Positions 12,615 to 24,754 are shown, numbered from the stretch's first letter. The stretch is DNA of 64,000 bases from Phyllostachys edulis (GCA_036346405.1 CM070546.1:97008288-97072287); one strand, 5' to 3'. Made by a program: numbers and translations. The notes: a model not told the origin generated them from the sequence alone.

Positions 12615-15600
12615 TGTAACATCCCAAATTTTGCCCTTTTCAAAAATCTATTTCAAATTAATTAATTCAAAGTGTTGGTCCTCTTTTGGAGTTTTTGAAT
12701 TCATTTAAATTCCAAATATGAAATTCAAATCCTAATCGATCGTCTCAGTTCAAAATTTGTCGCCAAATTCCAAATTCAAAATTTTCAATTTAAATTTTCT
12801 CGCAAAACCACTTGGTCATTTCTTTTTTCCTTTTCCTTTTTACTTTTTCCTTCTTTCTTCTTCCTTCCTTTCTTTTTCCTTCTTTCTTCTTCCTTCCTTC
12901 CTTTTTCATTCTTTCTCCCCTTTCTTCTTTCTTGCAGCCTAGCCTTCTCTGTCCCGATAGCACGCCTGCATTCCGACCGCGCCCTGTGCTCAACCTTCTG
13001 TGTTCCAACTGCGCCTATCTTGCCGCTTTCGCCCATTGCGCCTTGCATGCTCAAGTCTTCACCTCGCCATACCGAGCCATGCGCCTTTAGCTCGCCGCTC
13101 GTGCCATTTGCACCGCCCTCGTTCCCCGTCTTCACTACCATCATTATTGCCATTTTCAATCCCGCCATTGATGTGAGGAATCAAATGCATTTCCGTTTCT
13201 TCCGTTTCCAAAACCAAGCCGCACTGCCGTCGTAAATTCTATCACATCCGCGCTGTTTCTCTTTCCAGGCGTGCCTACAAATATGAGCACCATCACCACT
13301 TCCAACCCCTTTACTCTGTTCGCTATTCTCAGAACTCACCTGAGCTCCATTGCCGCTGCAAGCTTTGTCTTCCCGAGCGCCAGCCGTCACTCCGCTTCGT
13401 GTTCCCATCGCACCAGTGAGGGTTTTGAACTTCTAATCACGCCACATCATGTTCCTGAGAATCACTGGTGTTTCCCCTCAATCAATTTTGGGTTTCTTCG
13501 CAGTTCATCGCCGGATTTCATCGCCTTCCCTATCGCCGGCCGAAAGTCCTCCATTGCCCGATCTTCTTCTCTGGGTATTTCACCAAGTGGGCCGCGTCAC
13601 GACGCGTTCCCAGTCACCCTTCGCTTTTCCCTCTCTCAATTTGGCCGATTCATTGCCGTGGAGCGCCACCGCCGTGAGCCCATCTTCTCCACTGCCGGCC
13701 ATCGTCGCCCCGTTGCCTCGGCCATGCTCCGGCCTCCCCGACCTCGCCTCCACCTTCCCGTGGCTAGGCGTAGCCCGTGCACCCATCGTCGGCCTCCCCA
13801 CGTCGCCACCGCCGCTTGTGCCGTTGCCGCCGGCCCCATGTCTCTCCGGCGCCGCCACCACCACCTACACGTAGGGGACTCCGTCGGGGCTCCATTTTTG
13901 TGGTCGCCACCCACCGCCTCGCCCCCGACCACCGGCGCCGCCGCTGCTCCCCTGAGCTTTGCATTCCTCTGTTTCTTCTCTCTATTGAAGCTCTTTGTGA
14001 ATTGCTTTGCCTCTATGACATATGTGACCCACATGTCATACTCCATCTTATTCTCCCCCTTTCACTAGCAAGTTGGTCAAAGTGTCATACACTTATGACT
14101 TGGCATGTGAAAAATCGGAATGGAATATTCTCTCTCTCTCTCTCTCTCTATTTTCAACAATTTAAACGAACTCTGAATCAGTCCATTCTTTCTCCTAAAT
14201 TCATAATCTCACTAATGGTACTAATTTTATAATTTTTAGATTTTATTTCTTTTTCTGTTATTTATTTTGTCTCAGTTCGCACGTGTAGAGTCTAACGCCA
14301 CCAACACTAGTTTGGACCAACCGGACGCGTTAACCTCCAACTTTGACGATGGTGATTCTCCTTTGAACAGTATGTGCCTATGATTTTTAAATATTATTTT
14401 CAATTTTAAAGTATTACACATTGCTATTTCACATAAAATGGTGAGTTCAAATTGTAGGTTTAGTTAAACCTAAAATTTGCTAATGCCTTTCTTTGATAAT
14501 TGTTATCATATACCTTTGTAACCCTAGCATAGTAATTCCACAATATTGATTACAACATTGTGGAATAGTTAAACGCGGTAGAATTGCTTAGACATGCTTT
14601 TCGGTCTTGATCAACCTCTGGGGGAAAAACCATTATTACTTGTTACACTATAGTTTGGAAAATGTATGACATTAGATAATGTCAGTATTTGGAAATAAAA
14701 TAAAATGATGAAAATCTATTTAGACTTGGGCGGATGATTAGTTCAGGCAGTACAGCTAGAGCATGAGAACTTGTATTGTGTTAAGTTCCGCCCAAGTCAT
14801 ATTAAAGACTAACGCTTATGATTATCCAAACCGAGCAATATCGCACAACCACATATTCTAAATGGAAGGACCTGGCCAACTAATTTACCATGTTCTAGCA
14901 TTACGCCCGTAGACGATGGTAATTAACGTCCATGTCTGTCAGAGCTTGCTCCGGGCGATGGCAACAGACATCCATGTCTGGGCAGGTTATCCCCCACAAC
15001 GGTGGGCTTCGGGTCGATGGTAAATGGCGTCCATGACTTGGGGTTAAGCTCATTGGACGGTTTGGTGTTAGAGCGTCGTATTGTAAAGGTCTTGTGATAA
15101 TCGCTTAGTCGCACGCCCAAGGAAGCGTGTCATGGCGGACACTATAAGTTGATTATCTCATATGAGTCAAGCTGTACAACCTCTGCAGAGTGTAAAGCTA
15201 TTCGAATAGCCATGCCCATGGTCAAAGGCGGGCAAGGTGCATTTTCACATGGTAAATTTTGGTTTTGATTTCAAAAGAGTAAATTTTGGAAACCCGGGAG
15301 CAGTTGGGACTCTCGAGTAGTTTTTCTGGCAACTAGAGCTAGTTGGGCAGCTAGAGCTCTATCCTTTGAACCTTGGTGGCTAGTGCCTTGATACTAGGGG
15401 TTGGTAGCTAGAACCTCCACTAGTGATATAATTAGTTTAATTATAAAAACTACTTTTTGTCAAATGTGCTTTATGAAAACTGTTGAAACTTAAAATATTG
15501 TTTTGTGAAAAAGAGCCATATAAGCATCATTTGTTAAAGCTATGCATGTGCATTTTTCCCAAGACTCATGGAGAACTTTATGTACTCACATGCTACACTC

Positions 15601-15954
15601 AAAATAAATCTCAGAAGCCTTCAACGACATTGAGGAGGACTACGACTACTTCGCTTGTGGCTTTGATGAAGGGCATCTGGAGTACTAGGTTGCGCTCTCT
15701 AGTCAAATGCCGGTGGGCAATTTTATGGGTCACCACTCAGAGTTTATCATTTGTTGTTTCCGCTGCTGTAAGACTCAAGGTCTTTTGGCCTCTTTTGTAA
15801 TAAGTGGCCATAAGGCCAATATTCGGTTGTTTATTAATGTTATTCCTTGATTCGAACTTGTTATCAATGATGTTTTCACTGTGTGCACTAGCTACTGATC
15901 TGGGACTAATGCAGAAATAAAAGAGGGTTCGAATTCAGAAATCCGGTCCTAACA
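12615..15954 (+). repeat. 5' LTR of a gypsy element, about 3.34 kb
   Basis: The LTR starts TGTAACATCCC and ends GGTCCTAACA, immediately followed by a tRNA-Met-type primer binding site. It contains the conserved CCTCTGCAGAGTGTAAAGC module (about 15180) and the CTAGCTACTGATC...GGGACTAATGC motif (about 15886-15910). A (TC)n tract lies at about 14130-14149. Open frames at 13271-14068 and overlapping ones are proline/arginine-rich and open on both strands, so I treat them as GC-rich LTR leader, not a gene. The matching 3' LTR is not seen because the element is truncated at about 17064. Confidence 0.7.
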
Positions 15955-15957
15955 GAG

Positions 15958-15972
15958 TTGGTATCAAAGCCA
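15958..15972 (+). other. Primer binding site (tRNA-iMet type)
   Basis: TTGGTATCAAAGCC lies four bases after the LTR end and matches the plant consensus TGGTATCAGAGC, complementary to the 3' end of initiator tRNA-Met, with one substitution. Confidence 0.75.
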
Positions 15973-16529
15973 AGTCGACTGTAGGACGTGACCTAGTTAG
16001 AATGGCTGCTAGTAGGAAAACTTTGAAATTTATTTTATAAAAAAAATATTGTGCTATCCTCATCTTTCTATCTTTACCTTCTTCACAGAATTCTTTCTTA
16101 TCTAGTTCTTCCTTCACCGTTTTACCATGTTAAATGGATCATCTTTCTCTTGTAATTTCTATAAATGGTCAACACGATTCTTACAATTACGTTCAAGATT
16201 GCAAGAAATGGAGCCATCAAAAGAGGATCATAAAGTCATCAGTCATCTCTACCCTCCAAGAACAACATGCAAGATTCATCGAAGATCGTTAGCAGAAGAT
16301 GCGATGTTAGACAAGCCATATAGTCTAAGTTGTCAAGGTTCATTCTGTGTATTGAGTCATTTCACCAACTTAAGAGTATCAATCGAGTAGACAATTTTCT
16401 TTGAGTTGTTTTCTGTTGCAAAAAAAAGTAATTTGTTTTCTGTAAGTATTTGGATCTTGTGGGTTGTTACAAGCTTCCTTGTTTCTCTCGTCTTTGCTTT
16501 TCCCTCTTTTTCCTTGCTAACCTTGGTTT

Positions 16530-17064
16530 GCTCAAATGAAAAACCCTGGGAGAGGTCGTGGAGTAGCCCATGGAGGATCTCACGGAGGAGGCCGTGCAGC
16601 CGGCCAAGGCTGTGGTCATGGAAGAGGTCGTGGTCAACCACTTCCTGAGGAGCCAGTTTTACCTCAAGCACCACAACCACCGCAAGTACCCCAATTTCGA
16701 CTAGAACATGTCTTCGAAGAAGAACCCCTACTATAGCCACCTTCTGGATAGCCCCAAATGAACAGGGAGCAAATGATGGCCATGCAACTGCAACTTCTCC
16801 AGACGCTTGCTCAGAATCAAGTCAATCACCGCACCGCCCACCTCTTTTTTTACGCCTCGTCTAGGCGAGAGAATTTATGAGAACCAGGCCGGCTACCTTG
16901 ACCGGTTCAGTTGATCCACTAGAAGCTGACGATTGGCTAAAGGATGTCGAAAAGAAACTGATCTTAACTCAATACAATGATCAAGAAAAAGTCCTCTATG
17001 CTGCTCATCAACTCAAAGGCACTGTCGAAACTTGGTGGGAAAATTTATGCGCAGCCCATCAGTA
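16530..17064 (+). pseudogene. Ty3/gypsy gag remnant
   Basis: Two adjacent reading frames encode a Gly/Arg-rich start (GRGRGVAHGGSHGGG near 16545) and then a retrotransposon gag segment at 16877-17064 containing EADDWLKDVEKKL, QEKVLYAAHQLKG and TWWENL. This EADDWL...YAAHQL...WW pattern is characteristic of the gag of the Tekay/RIRE8-like gypsy lineages. It is out of frame with the N-terminal part and stops at CAAHQ, where unrelated sequence begins. Zinc knuckle, protease, reverse transcriptase and integrase are all missing. It belongs to the LTR immediately upstream. Confidence 0.75.
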
Positions 17065-17401
17065 AAGGGCCAGGCCGTGGGGAAGGACGTCGCCCAGGAA
17101 GGAAATCCGAAATTTTATTATTTTCCGATTTAAATAACTCCAGAAATCAAGTTACAATTTTTGGAATTAGCAAACCAACTCCAAAAATTATGAATTTTTT
17201 TGGAGAGACTCCTGGCACCATCTAGTATTTAGAAAAAAAATAGTTCCATGATTATACCAACTTTTAAGTTTCGTGAAAATTCTTTTGTTATTGCCTCTAT
17301 TAGAAAAAGATTTAGATTAAATGCCAAAAATGCTCCAAAATGCATAATTTAACATTTCAAGCATAAATAATAGAGAATACAATTTTTTTGGGGCTGTTAC
17401 A
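17065..17401 (-). repeat. Fragment of another gypsy-type LTR, reverse orientation
   Basis: The right edge GGGGCTGTTACA reads TGTAACAGCCCC on the minus strand, a typical start of these LTRs. The left edge joins abruptly to the gag remnant. It is AT-rich and noncoding. It probably records either a nested insertion or a deletion that fused two elements. Confidence 0.45.
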
Positions 17402-17721
17402 GCTTAGGATGAGTACATTGGCCAATTGTCGTGAACTCACTCTATAAGGAGGAGGAGGAGGAGAAGTTCATGCAAAAATAAAAAATCAAAGAGCTGTCTA
17501 TGCATGGAATAAAAAAAAGTCAAATACTAAACGGTAGCGAACAGGCTCTTTAGAGGATACAGTTGATCCTCTCAGAAGGTATAATAGTTTAATCAAGTTG
17601 AAGCTACAAAACAAGAGATTAGTGTTTCCCTCAAAAAATAAAGCTTTTCCTAACTGTGGATATCATGAGGATATGCTCATGATCTTAGGTGATATTACAA
17701 TTGGCAATTCGGTTGAAGGTT
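17402..17721. other. Intergenic, nothing recognised
   Basis: This short AT-rich stretch has a GGAGGAGGAGGAGGAG purine run at about 17448-17463. There is no coding sequence or clear terminal repeat. It could be the 3' interior of the element whose LTR starts at 17722, but no strong polypurine tract abuts that LTR. Confidence 0.35.
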
Positions 17722-17851
17722 TGTTGGATTTCCTGTTTTTCAGAAAGTTTCAGCAAAGTGTTAGGTAAATCGGTAGTACCGACGTGTAGATAGTGGTATT
17801 ACCGCATTGCGGTATGACCGCAAGTATTGGTGGTACTACCGAATCACGGTA

Positions 17852-18271
17852 TGTTGGAAGAATATTTTATCTTCTTCGTGGGATCCACTCTGTAGAGGAA
17901 ACATCTGTTTAACAGCTCAAAAAATGTAACTGTCTTGCAAAAGTCGATTGTACCCCTCACTTGTACTCATAGGCTAGCTCCCCCCTCAAGGGGCATTTTG
18001 GTCATTGTACAGGCTTGGGAGCCTATAAATACCCCATGTACCTCTCTCATTGGGGGGGAGGGGCTCTTGAGCAATACATACAAGCAAGTCACTAGGTGAG
18101 CCTTCGGGAGGGATCCTCGAACCCCCGTAGGCCGCCGACAGGAGTAGGGTGGTCCTCTCGACCCCAACCTCAGATAAATCCTCGTGTTACGCCTAGCTCG
18201 TGATGGGCGAAGGCCCGAGCACCCGACCATCGTCCGCCCTCTTACTTGTGTTCGGTTTTACACCATCAACA
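17852..18271 (+). repeat. 5' LTR of the defective gypsy element (420 bp)
   Basis: TG...CA ends, a TATA box TATAAAT at 18024-18030 and a T-rich tail are present. It differs from the 3' LTR mostly by one- or two-base gaps in homopolymers plus some substitutions. Confidence 0.9.
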
Positions 18272-18291
18272 TTGGCGCCGACCGTGGGGAC
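18272..18291 (+). other. Primer binding site of the defective gypsy element
   Basis: TTGGCGCCGACCGTGGGGAC directly follows the LTR. TGGCGCC...GGGGA resembles the complement of the 3' end of plant tRNA-Asp, used by RIRE2/Tat-related gypsy elements. Confidence 0.8.
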
Positions 18292-18314
18292 CGTAGCTGA
18301 TCAACAGAAGGCTA

Positions 18315-20443
18315 TGGCTCCTACCAAGAAGTACTCCAAGTCCACAAGGCCTCCTCTCACTTCAGAGCATAGGGAGCCCGCGGACGACCGATCCGTTCCC
18401 CGAAGAAGCCCAAGGCATGGGCTATCTTCGGAGATCGGAGCTATTCATCCTAGGACAGACAACGTCCTGCGCATTCCTGGGCTGCCAGGCATCCCCACCT
18501 CCATTGCACCAACTGACGCGGTGTCTGGCCCAAGGCAAGAGGCCCAAAATGTTGCTGAAGCTCCAGGGCCATCCACCGCTCCTGGGGGGCTCGACGCCGC
18601 TAATTGCAAAGCAATGGTGGAGGCAACCGCAAGGCAGGTGGTGGACTACATGATGGCCACATATCGCACTCCCAGCGGCCCTCAGCATGTCTCCTCGCTC
18701 CCAGCACCGCCTTCAGTTCAAGTGGCCACTGACCCGGCCGCGCGGGAATTCTTCCTCGGAGGAGGGCCAGGGGGCATCCTTACAACCTCCCTCCACTCGC
18801 CCACGCCAGCGGATGAGCGGGGGCTCATCGCCAATGCACCCACCAAACTCGGATGGGGAGGAGCTTAGCCCTTTCCATTGCAATTCATCCCGTCGCCTCA
18901 GCCTCCGAGGCCTGAGTTCATGCCCTCGAACGGGCAGGCGCCGACCTCCCTCCAAGCTCCTCACTTTGGGCAAATGCGCCAGCACGGAGATGGTGAGTCA
19001 ACTCCCCGGTAAGTCTTGGGCTCCATCCTCAATGTGCTACATGGCACAGGGCGACTAGGGAGCCCGTGAGGTCAAAGTTGCTCCCGGTGCCCCCTCCAAA
19101 GACCTTTCAGGTGGAAGGACCATTCCACCCGTCATGGCCCAAGTGCACTCATCAAGCCGTAAGGATTCACATCAAGGAGGTTGTGGCCAAGGCAGTCAGA
19201 AGAACATGTACTCTGCGGGCACTAGGCGTGTCCCCGTGCCACCAATCGGATCCGCTGGGGAACGTGGTCACCACCGCCACGAAGAAGAGGATGCTGAATC
19301 ACTAGTCTCCCGGCCGGATCAAGTTGCAAGTCGGCGCGGGCGCTCCAACTCGCCAATGCGTTAAGACCATCGCCGCCACCGGCAAGCATCTAGCTCTTCC
19401 ACCAGAGAGCCCGCCACCGCCGCCGCACCGCGCGATCACCATCACCATGCGCACGAAGGGACAGGGGCATCCCAGAGACTGGGAATCCTCTCACAAGATA
19501 CATCTGCGAAACTCCTTTCCAACCGAAGTTCCGCCAGCCTAACCTTGGGCCTTACGATGGGGACTCTGACCCCATGCAATTCCTGGAAGTATACTCCACG
19601 GCGATTCGGTGGGGAGGTGGAGAAGTAGAGATGTAATCGCTCCTCATTGTTCCTCTCCTAAAAAGACGCTCTCGGTTCTTGAACCAAAGGAAAGGCTCCA
19701 TCTATTCTTGGGACCAGTTGAGGGAAGAGTTCAGCACAAATTTCCAAGGAAGCTATAAGCGCCCCCATACTCCCCAACCAGCTCTTTCTTGTCAAGCAAC
19801 AAAGGGTGAATCCACGAGAGAATTTCTTAAGCGCTTTTAGTGAGAAGCAGTGGCGATGCCCCGACTCCACATCATCAATGCGTGCAAGAAGGGTCGCTCC
19901 CGGAGAGCTCAATCGCGCGCTTGGGAGAGATCCCCCGAGGACGACCCATGAGCTCTTCGAGGTCGTGGAAAAATACGCCCGAGGAGAAGAAGACGACCTG
20001 GCTAAGAAGGGATTTCTCCCGCAGGACGAAAGCATCTCCTCCAGGAAGAAGTCAAAAAGCTCTCCCGGAGGAGGGCAATGACCGAGGGATCACTCAGTAG
20101 TGAACGTGACTCCAAGATTCTTGTCGTAACCGACACTCCTTCGCAGGAGCGCGGGAGCAACTCCACCAGAGGACCCAAGAAGGAATCGAGACCAAAATCC
20201 CACTGGAAAGGACGTCCTGACGAAGGTCGCAATGAAAGAAGGAGCAACCCAAATCAAGGAGACGGGCGCTGGTGTGCCTACCACAAGATGAACGGGCATG
20301 ATACAAATGAGTGCCGTCAGTACGCCACTGAAATAGCAAAGCTCCTCGAACACGCCCCGGCCACGCCGGCGTCCGCCATCAGATCCCACGGCCAGAGGCG
20401 ATGCCCCTTCGGCAATTCCACCACCCCAGGCACAGGTCCCTAG
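18315..20443 (+). pseudogene. gag remnant of the defective gypsy element
   Basis: The reading starts at MAPTKKYSKS (18315) and runs open to about 18868 as a Pro/Ala-rich region. After frame changes, a typical gag core appears at about 19545-19840 (LGPYDGDSDPMQFLEVY, SIYSWDQLREEFSTNFQG, then a STREFLKRF-like piece). A further part at 19930-20035 (PRTTHELFEVVEKYARGEED) is again in a different frame. A zinc-knuckle-like segment WCAYHKMNGHDTNEC lies at about 20272-20316. There are several frameshifts and stops, so no full gag can be made. Domain order and wording fit RIRE2/Tat-type gag polyproteins. Confidence 0.8.
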
Positions 20444-20465
20444 GGATCTACCCCTCGGGCAGCAC

Positions 20466-21980
20466 TTGCAAGATGTTGAGCATGAACTCCCTTTCCAAGC
20501 GCCGCAAAGACAAGTAAATGTCATAATAGGGGGCTCGGCCTCCGGTCATGCATCAAAACGCCAACAGAAGGAGTACGCCCGAGAAATCAACGTCGTGGGG
20601 GTGGCTCCTCAAAGAGTCCCTTCCAAATGGGCAAGCATTTCTCTTAGCTTCACAGCTGATGATGCACAAGGCTTAAGGTTCCCTCATGATGACGCCCTCT
20701 TAGTAACTGCCACAATATCCAATTGCGAGGTCTCCCGCATCCTTGTCGACGGAGGAAGCTCTGCAGATATACTCTACCAATGCGCCAAGAAACTATGGAG
20801 TCACGGGGGGTTATCATCTGGCATCCTCATCGCCATCCGACGCCTCTCGCTAGCTTGCATCAGAAAATCCATTCAACCCTTGGGAGAATCGAACTCCTCA
20901 TGACGTTCGGATCGCAGAGAATCACCGCCGGAAGCCGCCGATTCGATGTTGTTGACATCGAGTCCCCATTCAATGCTATCATGGGAAGGGCAACTCTCAA
21001 CCGCTTCACGTGCAAAGAAGACATCAAAACTACCTGTGGCTTAAAGATACCAGGCCTCGCGGTCATCTCCGTGAGGGGTGATCAAGACTTAGCTCGCCGC
21101 TTGTACCACAAAGCGGCAGCTAACTCCCGCGACATCAACTTTCTCGAACCCAAGGAGTCAAGGAGGACATGCCCTTTCCTCTCTCACCAAGGCACACCAA
21201 GGATGTACCCCTCCAAAGGAGGTGCTCCCTTAAGCCTCGCTCGGAGAAGGACTGCAGGAAGCACGACTCTTGACTGTGGTGACCCGCAGCTCTTAGAATC
21301 GGGTCAGTTATCCAAGGAAAGATGGAGAAGGAGCTAATGGAGTTCTTAAAGTCCAACGCTGGCATATTTGCTTGGACACCGTCAAACATGACACTTCTTT
21401 TGGACGCTCATGAGGGCCTCTGCACCTCTCATATCGCGCCAAGAAATCGCAGAAGAAGAACACTTTGCCAAGGCTTCTATCGGCTCACAATGGTGCAAGA
21501 TGCCCTCGACACGCTCAGAAAGCGCGAGGGATGCCAAAAGATGGCAGCCAATCACATCGATCCTGCTAATCCCCTGAGCACCATACCAATCACCTGGCCT
21601 TTTGCCCGATGGGGAATGGACCTGCTCGGGCCATCCTCACCGGGCAAGGGGGGCTACAAGCGTGTGGTAGCATCAGTGAATTACATCACCGAATGGGTAG
21701 AGGCGGAGCCCCTAGCCTCCGTCACGCCTCGCGCCACGTTGGAATTCTTTTGGAAGAATATCGTCTGTCGCTTCAGTGTTCCTAAAGAACTCACGGTGGA
21801 TGACGATACCCAATTCGACGCTCCAACCTTCAGAGATTTCTGTAACTCCATCAGGACCACCCTTCGCTTCGATACGGTGGCTCATCCAAAAACCAACAGG
21901 GCCGTGGGAAGAACCAATGGGCTAGTCCTGCAAGGAATACGTCACCACCTTGAAACAAGTGCACTCAGCGAACCCGTGTA
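20466..21980 (+). pseudogene. pol remnant: protease and integrase, reverse transcriptase deleted
   Basis: The protease region is at 20520-21110, with VNVIIGG then the active-site-like RILVDGGSSADILY (about 20735) and, in another frame, FNAIMGRATLNRF. A short reverse-transcriptase start IFAWTPSNM at about 21362 is followed within about 100 bases by integrase (ARWGMDLLGPSS at about 21605, VPKELTVDDDTQFD at about 21780). The YVDD core and RNase H are absent. In the integrase the first two acidic residues of the D,D,E triad are kept, but the usual DNG is DDD and the third position (family GQAEVTN) reads AVGRTN, so the Glu is lost. The pol is therefore inactive. Confidence 0.85.
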
Positions 21981-22338
21981 GAGGAGCTCCCAAGATCCTA
22001 TGGGGCTGCAAGACGACCCTAGCCGCACCATCGAACGACCCCGCTCTCACTCATGTACGGGGCTAAAGCTGTCCTTCCTGCCCAGATCCGTCACCGCTCT
22101 CTCCAATTGGAAATGCTCTCAGCACCACTACCTGACCAATTCACTCAAAACGAGGACAAACGCAAGTGAGAGGGCGGACTTTGCGAAGGAAATCCACAAG
22201 TTTTATGCTTAAGACTCTACTGTATGCCCCCTGTGGCACCTATCGAGATGTAAACACCATCTTACTTAATGCAATGAAGACGTGAGGTTCCTACATGACC
22301 GCACCATTTATGCAATTATGACGTGGATCGAGGGTAGT

Positions 22339-22474
22339 CCCTTAACACGCTGCTGTTAAGGGGTTGACCTGTTTTGTGAATGTCTTCTCAATTTTGTGCT
22401 CATTGACGATTGGGAGGTTTGCCTTCTGACACGCGGTGATAAGATAGGCAGCTCCTAACACGCTGCTGTTAGGA
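22339..22474 (+). repeat. Pair of related hairpins in the gypsy 3' region
   Basis: Stem CCCTTAACA / TGTTAAGGG with loop CGCTGC lies at 22339-22362, and stem TCCTAACA / TGTTAGGA with the same loop at 22453-22474. Two stem positions change on both sides so that pairing is kept. Both are followed by similar GACCTGT sequence. See findings. Confidence 0.8.
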
Positions 22475-22799
22475 AGCAGACCTGTCCTACAAGTCTCGCT
22501 TGCCTCACACAAGCTCTCGCTAACCCTTCCCCTGCGAAGGATGTCACCTCCGTGGTGCCTAGGGCGCATGACCCCCGTGGTCTCCCCTAATAAAAGACCA
22601 AAGCGGCTTGGTCGTCCGTCGACTCCGCCATGGCGGCTTATGCCTCGCCGACCCAGTATGCAGTGACGGCTTCGGCCCGTGCCCGAGTCTATGGATGTGC
22701 TAAGGATTAGTCCCCTTGACCTCCAGGCTATACGCCAAACGACCTCGGGTCACTCCTCGCCTGTTCTATCTGAGGCAAAGGCCAAGCGTGCCTAACACC

Positions 22800-23150
22800 T
22801 TCGCATCCCCTCGAGAACGTTTAATGTTGGGGGCACACGTCCAATGTGCCCACGACTTAGCCTTATGGGCACCTCCAAGTCCACTGGGGGGCTACCACCC
22901 CTAGTGGCCATTCGGTGTCCTGCGACTTAGCCTCGTGGACGCCACCAGTGTGCCCACGATTTAATGTCGGGGGCACACGCCCAATGTGCCCATGACTTAG
23001 CCTCATGGGCACCTCTAAGCCCACTGGGGGGGCTACAACCCCTAGTGGTCATTTCGTGCCTCACGACTTAGTCTCATGGGCGCCCCTCCGGTGCCCCATG
23101 ACTTAGCCCTGTGGGCACCCCTCCGACATATCCATGACTCAATTTCATAG
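22800..23150 (+). repeat. Degenerate direct repeats, CCCACGACTTAGCC type
   Basis: Units containing TTTAATGT(T/C)GGGGGCACAC, CAATGTGCCCA(C/T)GACTTAGCC and CCACTGGGGGG followed by CTAC(C/A)ACCCCTAGTGG begin near 22829 and 22962, about 133 bp apart. Shorter GACTTAG(C/T)C...GGGC units recur to about 23150. This is noncoding DNA within the gypsy element. Confidence 0.75.
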
Positions 23151-23379
23151 GCAGCTCGAACTGCGACACTTCTGAGGAGTTCTATTTCGACGACTCTCAT
23201 CAAGCCGCTGAGCAAGAGGAGAACAACTTCGCCTACCTGGGCTTCGCTCCGACGCGCCACCCACCTCGGAGGCCATCCCACACGACCTGGGATGAGCAGC
23301 ACCCTTCGGCGTGAGACGCGTGGCTGCAATCCCTCTGGCGGCCACGCGCCTTGCAGCCGCACCCTGGCAACCGCACCTC

Positions 23380-23850
23380 GGCAGCCTCGCGTTCTCGTGC
23401 CTTCGTGACATCGACCCCTCGCACCTCGGGGCCTCACACCTTGGGGCCTCACGGCCCCGTGCCCTCACGGTATCTAGCCCTCAGGTCTCGGAGCCTCGCG
23501 TCCTCGCGGCATCAAGCCCTCGCACCTCGGAGCCTTGCGCCCTCGCGGCATCGATCCTTCGCACGCTCTCACGTGCCCTCGCGGTGTCGAGCCCTCAAGT
23601 CTCAGGGCCTCGTGCCCTCGGGGCCCCGCGCCCTCGCGGCATCGAGCCCTCGCACCTCGGTGCCTCGCGGCCTCGTGCCCTCACCATGACAAGCCCTCAG
23701 GTCTCGGGGCCTCGCACCCTCGCGGCATCGAGCCCTCGCACGCTCTCATGTGCCCTCGTGCCCGAGCCTTTGCGCGCCCCGTGTGGTCTACGCCCTCGCG
23801 CCCGTAACTTGTGCGCTCGAGCCCTCTCGTGCCCACACCCACGCGCGTGC
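23380..23850 (+). repeat. GC-rich imperfect tandem repeat block
   Basis: Many copies of short units such as CCTCGCGGCATCGAGCCCTCG, GCACCTCGG and AGGTCTCGGGGCCTCGC occur in mixed order. All three plus frames are open over parts of it, giving repetitive Ser/Pro/Arg-rich translations on both strands; this is a composition effect, and no gene is proposed. Such blocks between integrase and 3' LTR are known in Tat-lineage elements. Confidence 0.75.
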
Positions 23851-24754
23851 CTGCAAGAAAAAACATCAATATGCACATACAATTATATGAGAGACAAATT
23901 TTGCAATGCCAACACCGACAGCGTAGACCACGCTTAAAAGTCCTACCTGGCTTGCGCGCCCTATCAACTGCCCAGTAACCCCGCTGCTGCATGCATGCAA
24001 GATAGGAGCCAAACTCAACTCAAAGCCCATGTGGAGGTCTCCAATAGTTGTGGTAGACTACATGGTTTTTTTTTCCTGCGCAATAAGGTCTCTCCCATGC
24101 ACGTCTCTGGAAAAGTGGGAAGCAGGCTAGCAGTTGACACCCTAGTGCTAGCATTGCTACACTGCATTGCATTGGGGGGGGCCAGAAGTCCTAAAAAGTA
24201 TGAGAGCCATAGACTGTTGTGTTGTCTTGTTTGTTGAGCATCTTTGTCCACTATAGGTCTGTCATAAGTAAAGTGCAGGGAAGGTCTCTAGACTCTAGCT
24301 AGGTGCTGTTGTGAGCCGTATGTTGTCTTGATTGGCCGCTTGCCACATTGCTTTCTTGGTCTAAAAGCAAGCCTGCCTTTTCATATGGCCACCAGCAAGC
24401 AGCACCAAGGGGACCATGCCCCAAATACCGCAATCTTTCCAAACGCCCTGCGCTTTAGCATACTGCACACACACAAGCGCTGGCGCTTTAGCATACAGCA
24501 CACACACAAGCGCCCTGGTAGTTTCTAGCACCCTGGCACACACACAAACGCCCTGGCAGCATTGTTACAAATTCAACCGAGTAGGCAAGCAGTTGGAGAA
24601 AGCAAGAACTTCATCATAGAACACAAGTCATTCTAATTAACACAAATGTGCATCGCCATCGCAGCCTAAGCTACCACCATACTGGCGCACCGACGACTGG
24701 CGATCAAGCGCCCTAGCGGCTTATACGCATACTGGCAATGGGGCCTGGCTCGAG

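Noticed and set aside
13271..14232. 265-, 151- and 141-codon open frames in the plus strand
   Set aside because: They lie within the leader-like part of a gypsy LTR, are low-complexity Pro/Arg/Ser-rich, and are open on both strands. No homology pattern was recognised.
23042..23937. Long open frames such as 208 aa (plus) and 136 aa (minus)
   Set aside because: They are products of a GC-rich tandem repeat; all frames show the same repetitive composition, so coding is not supported.
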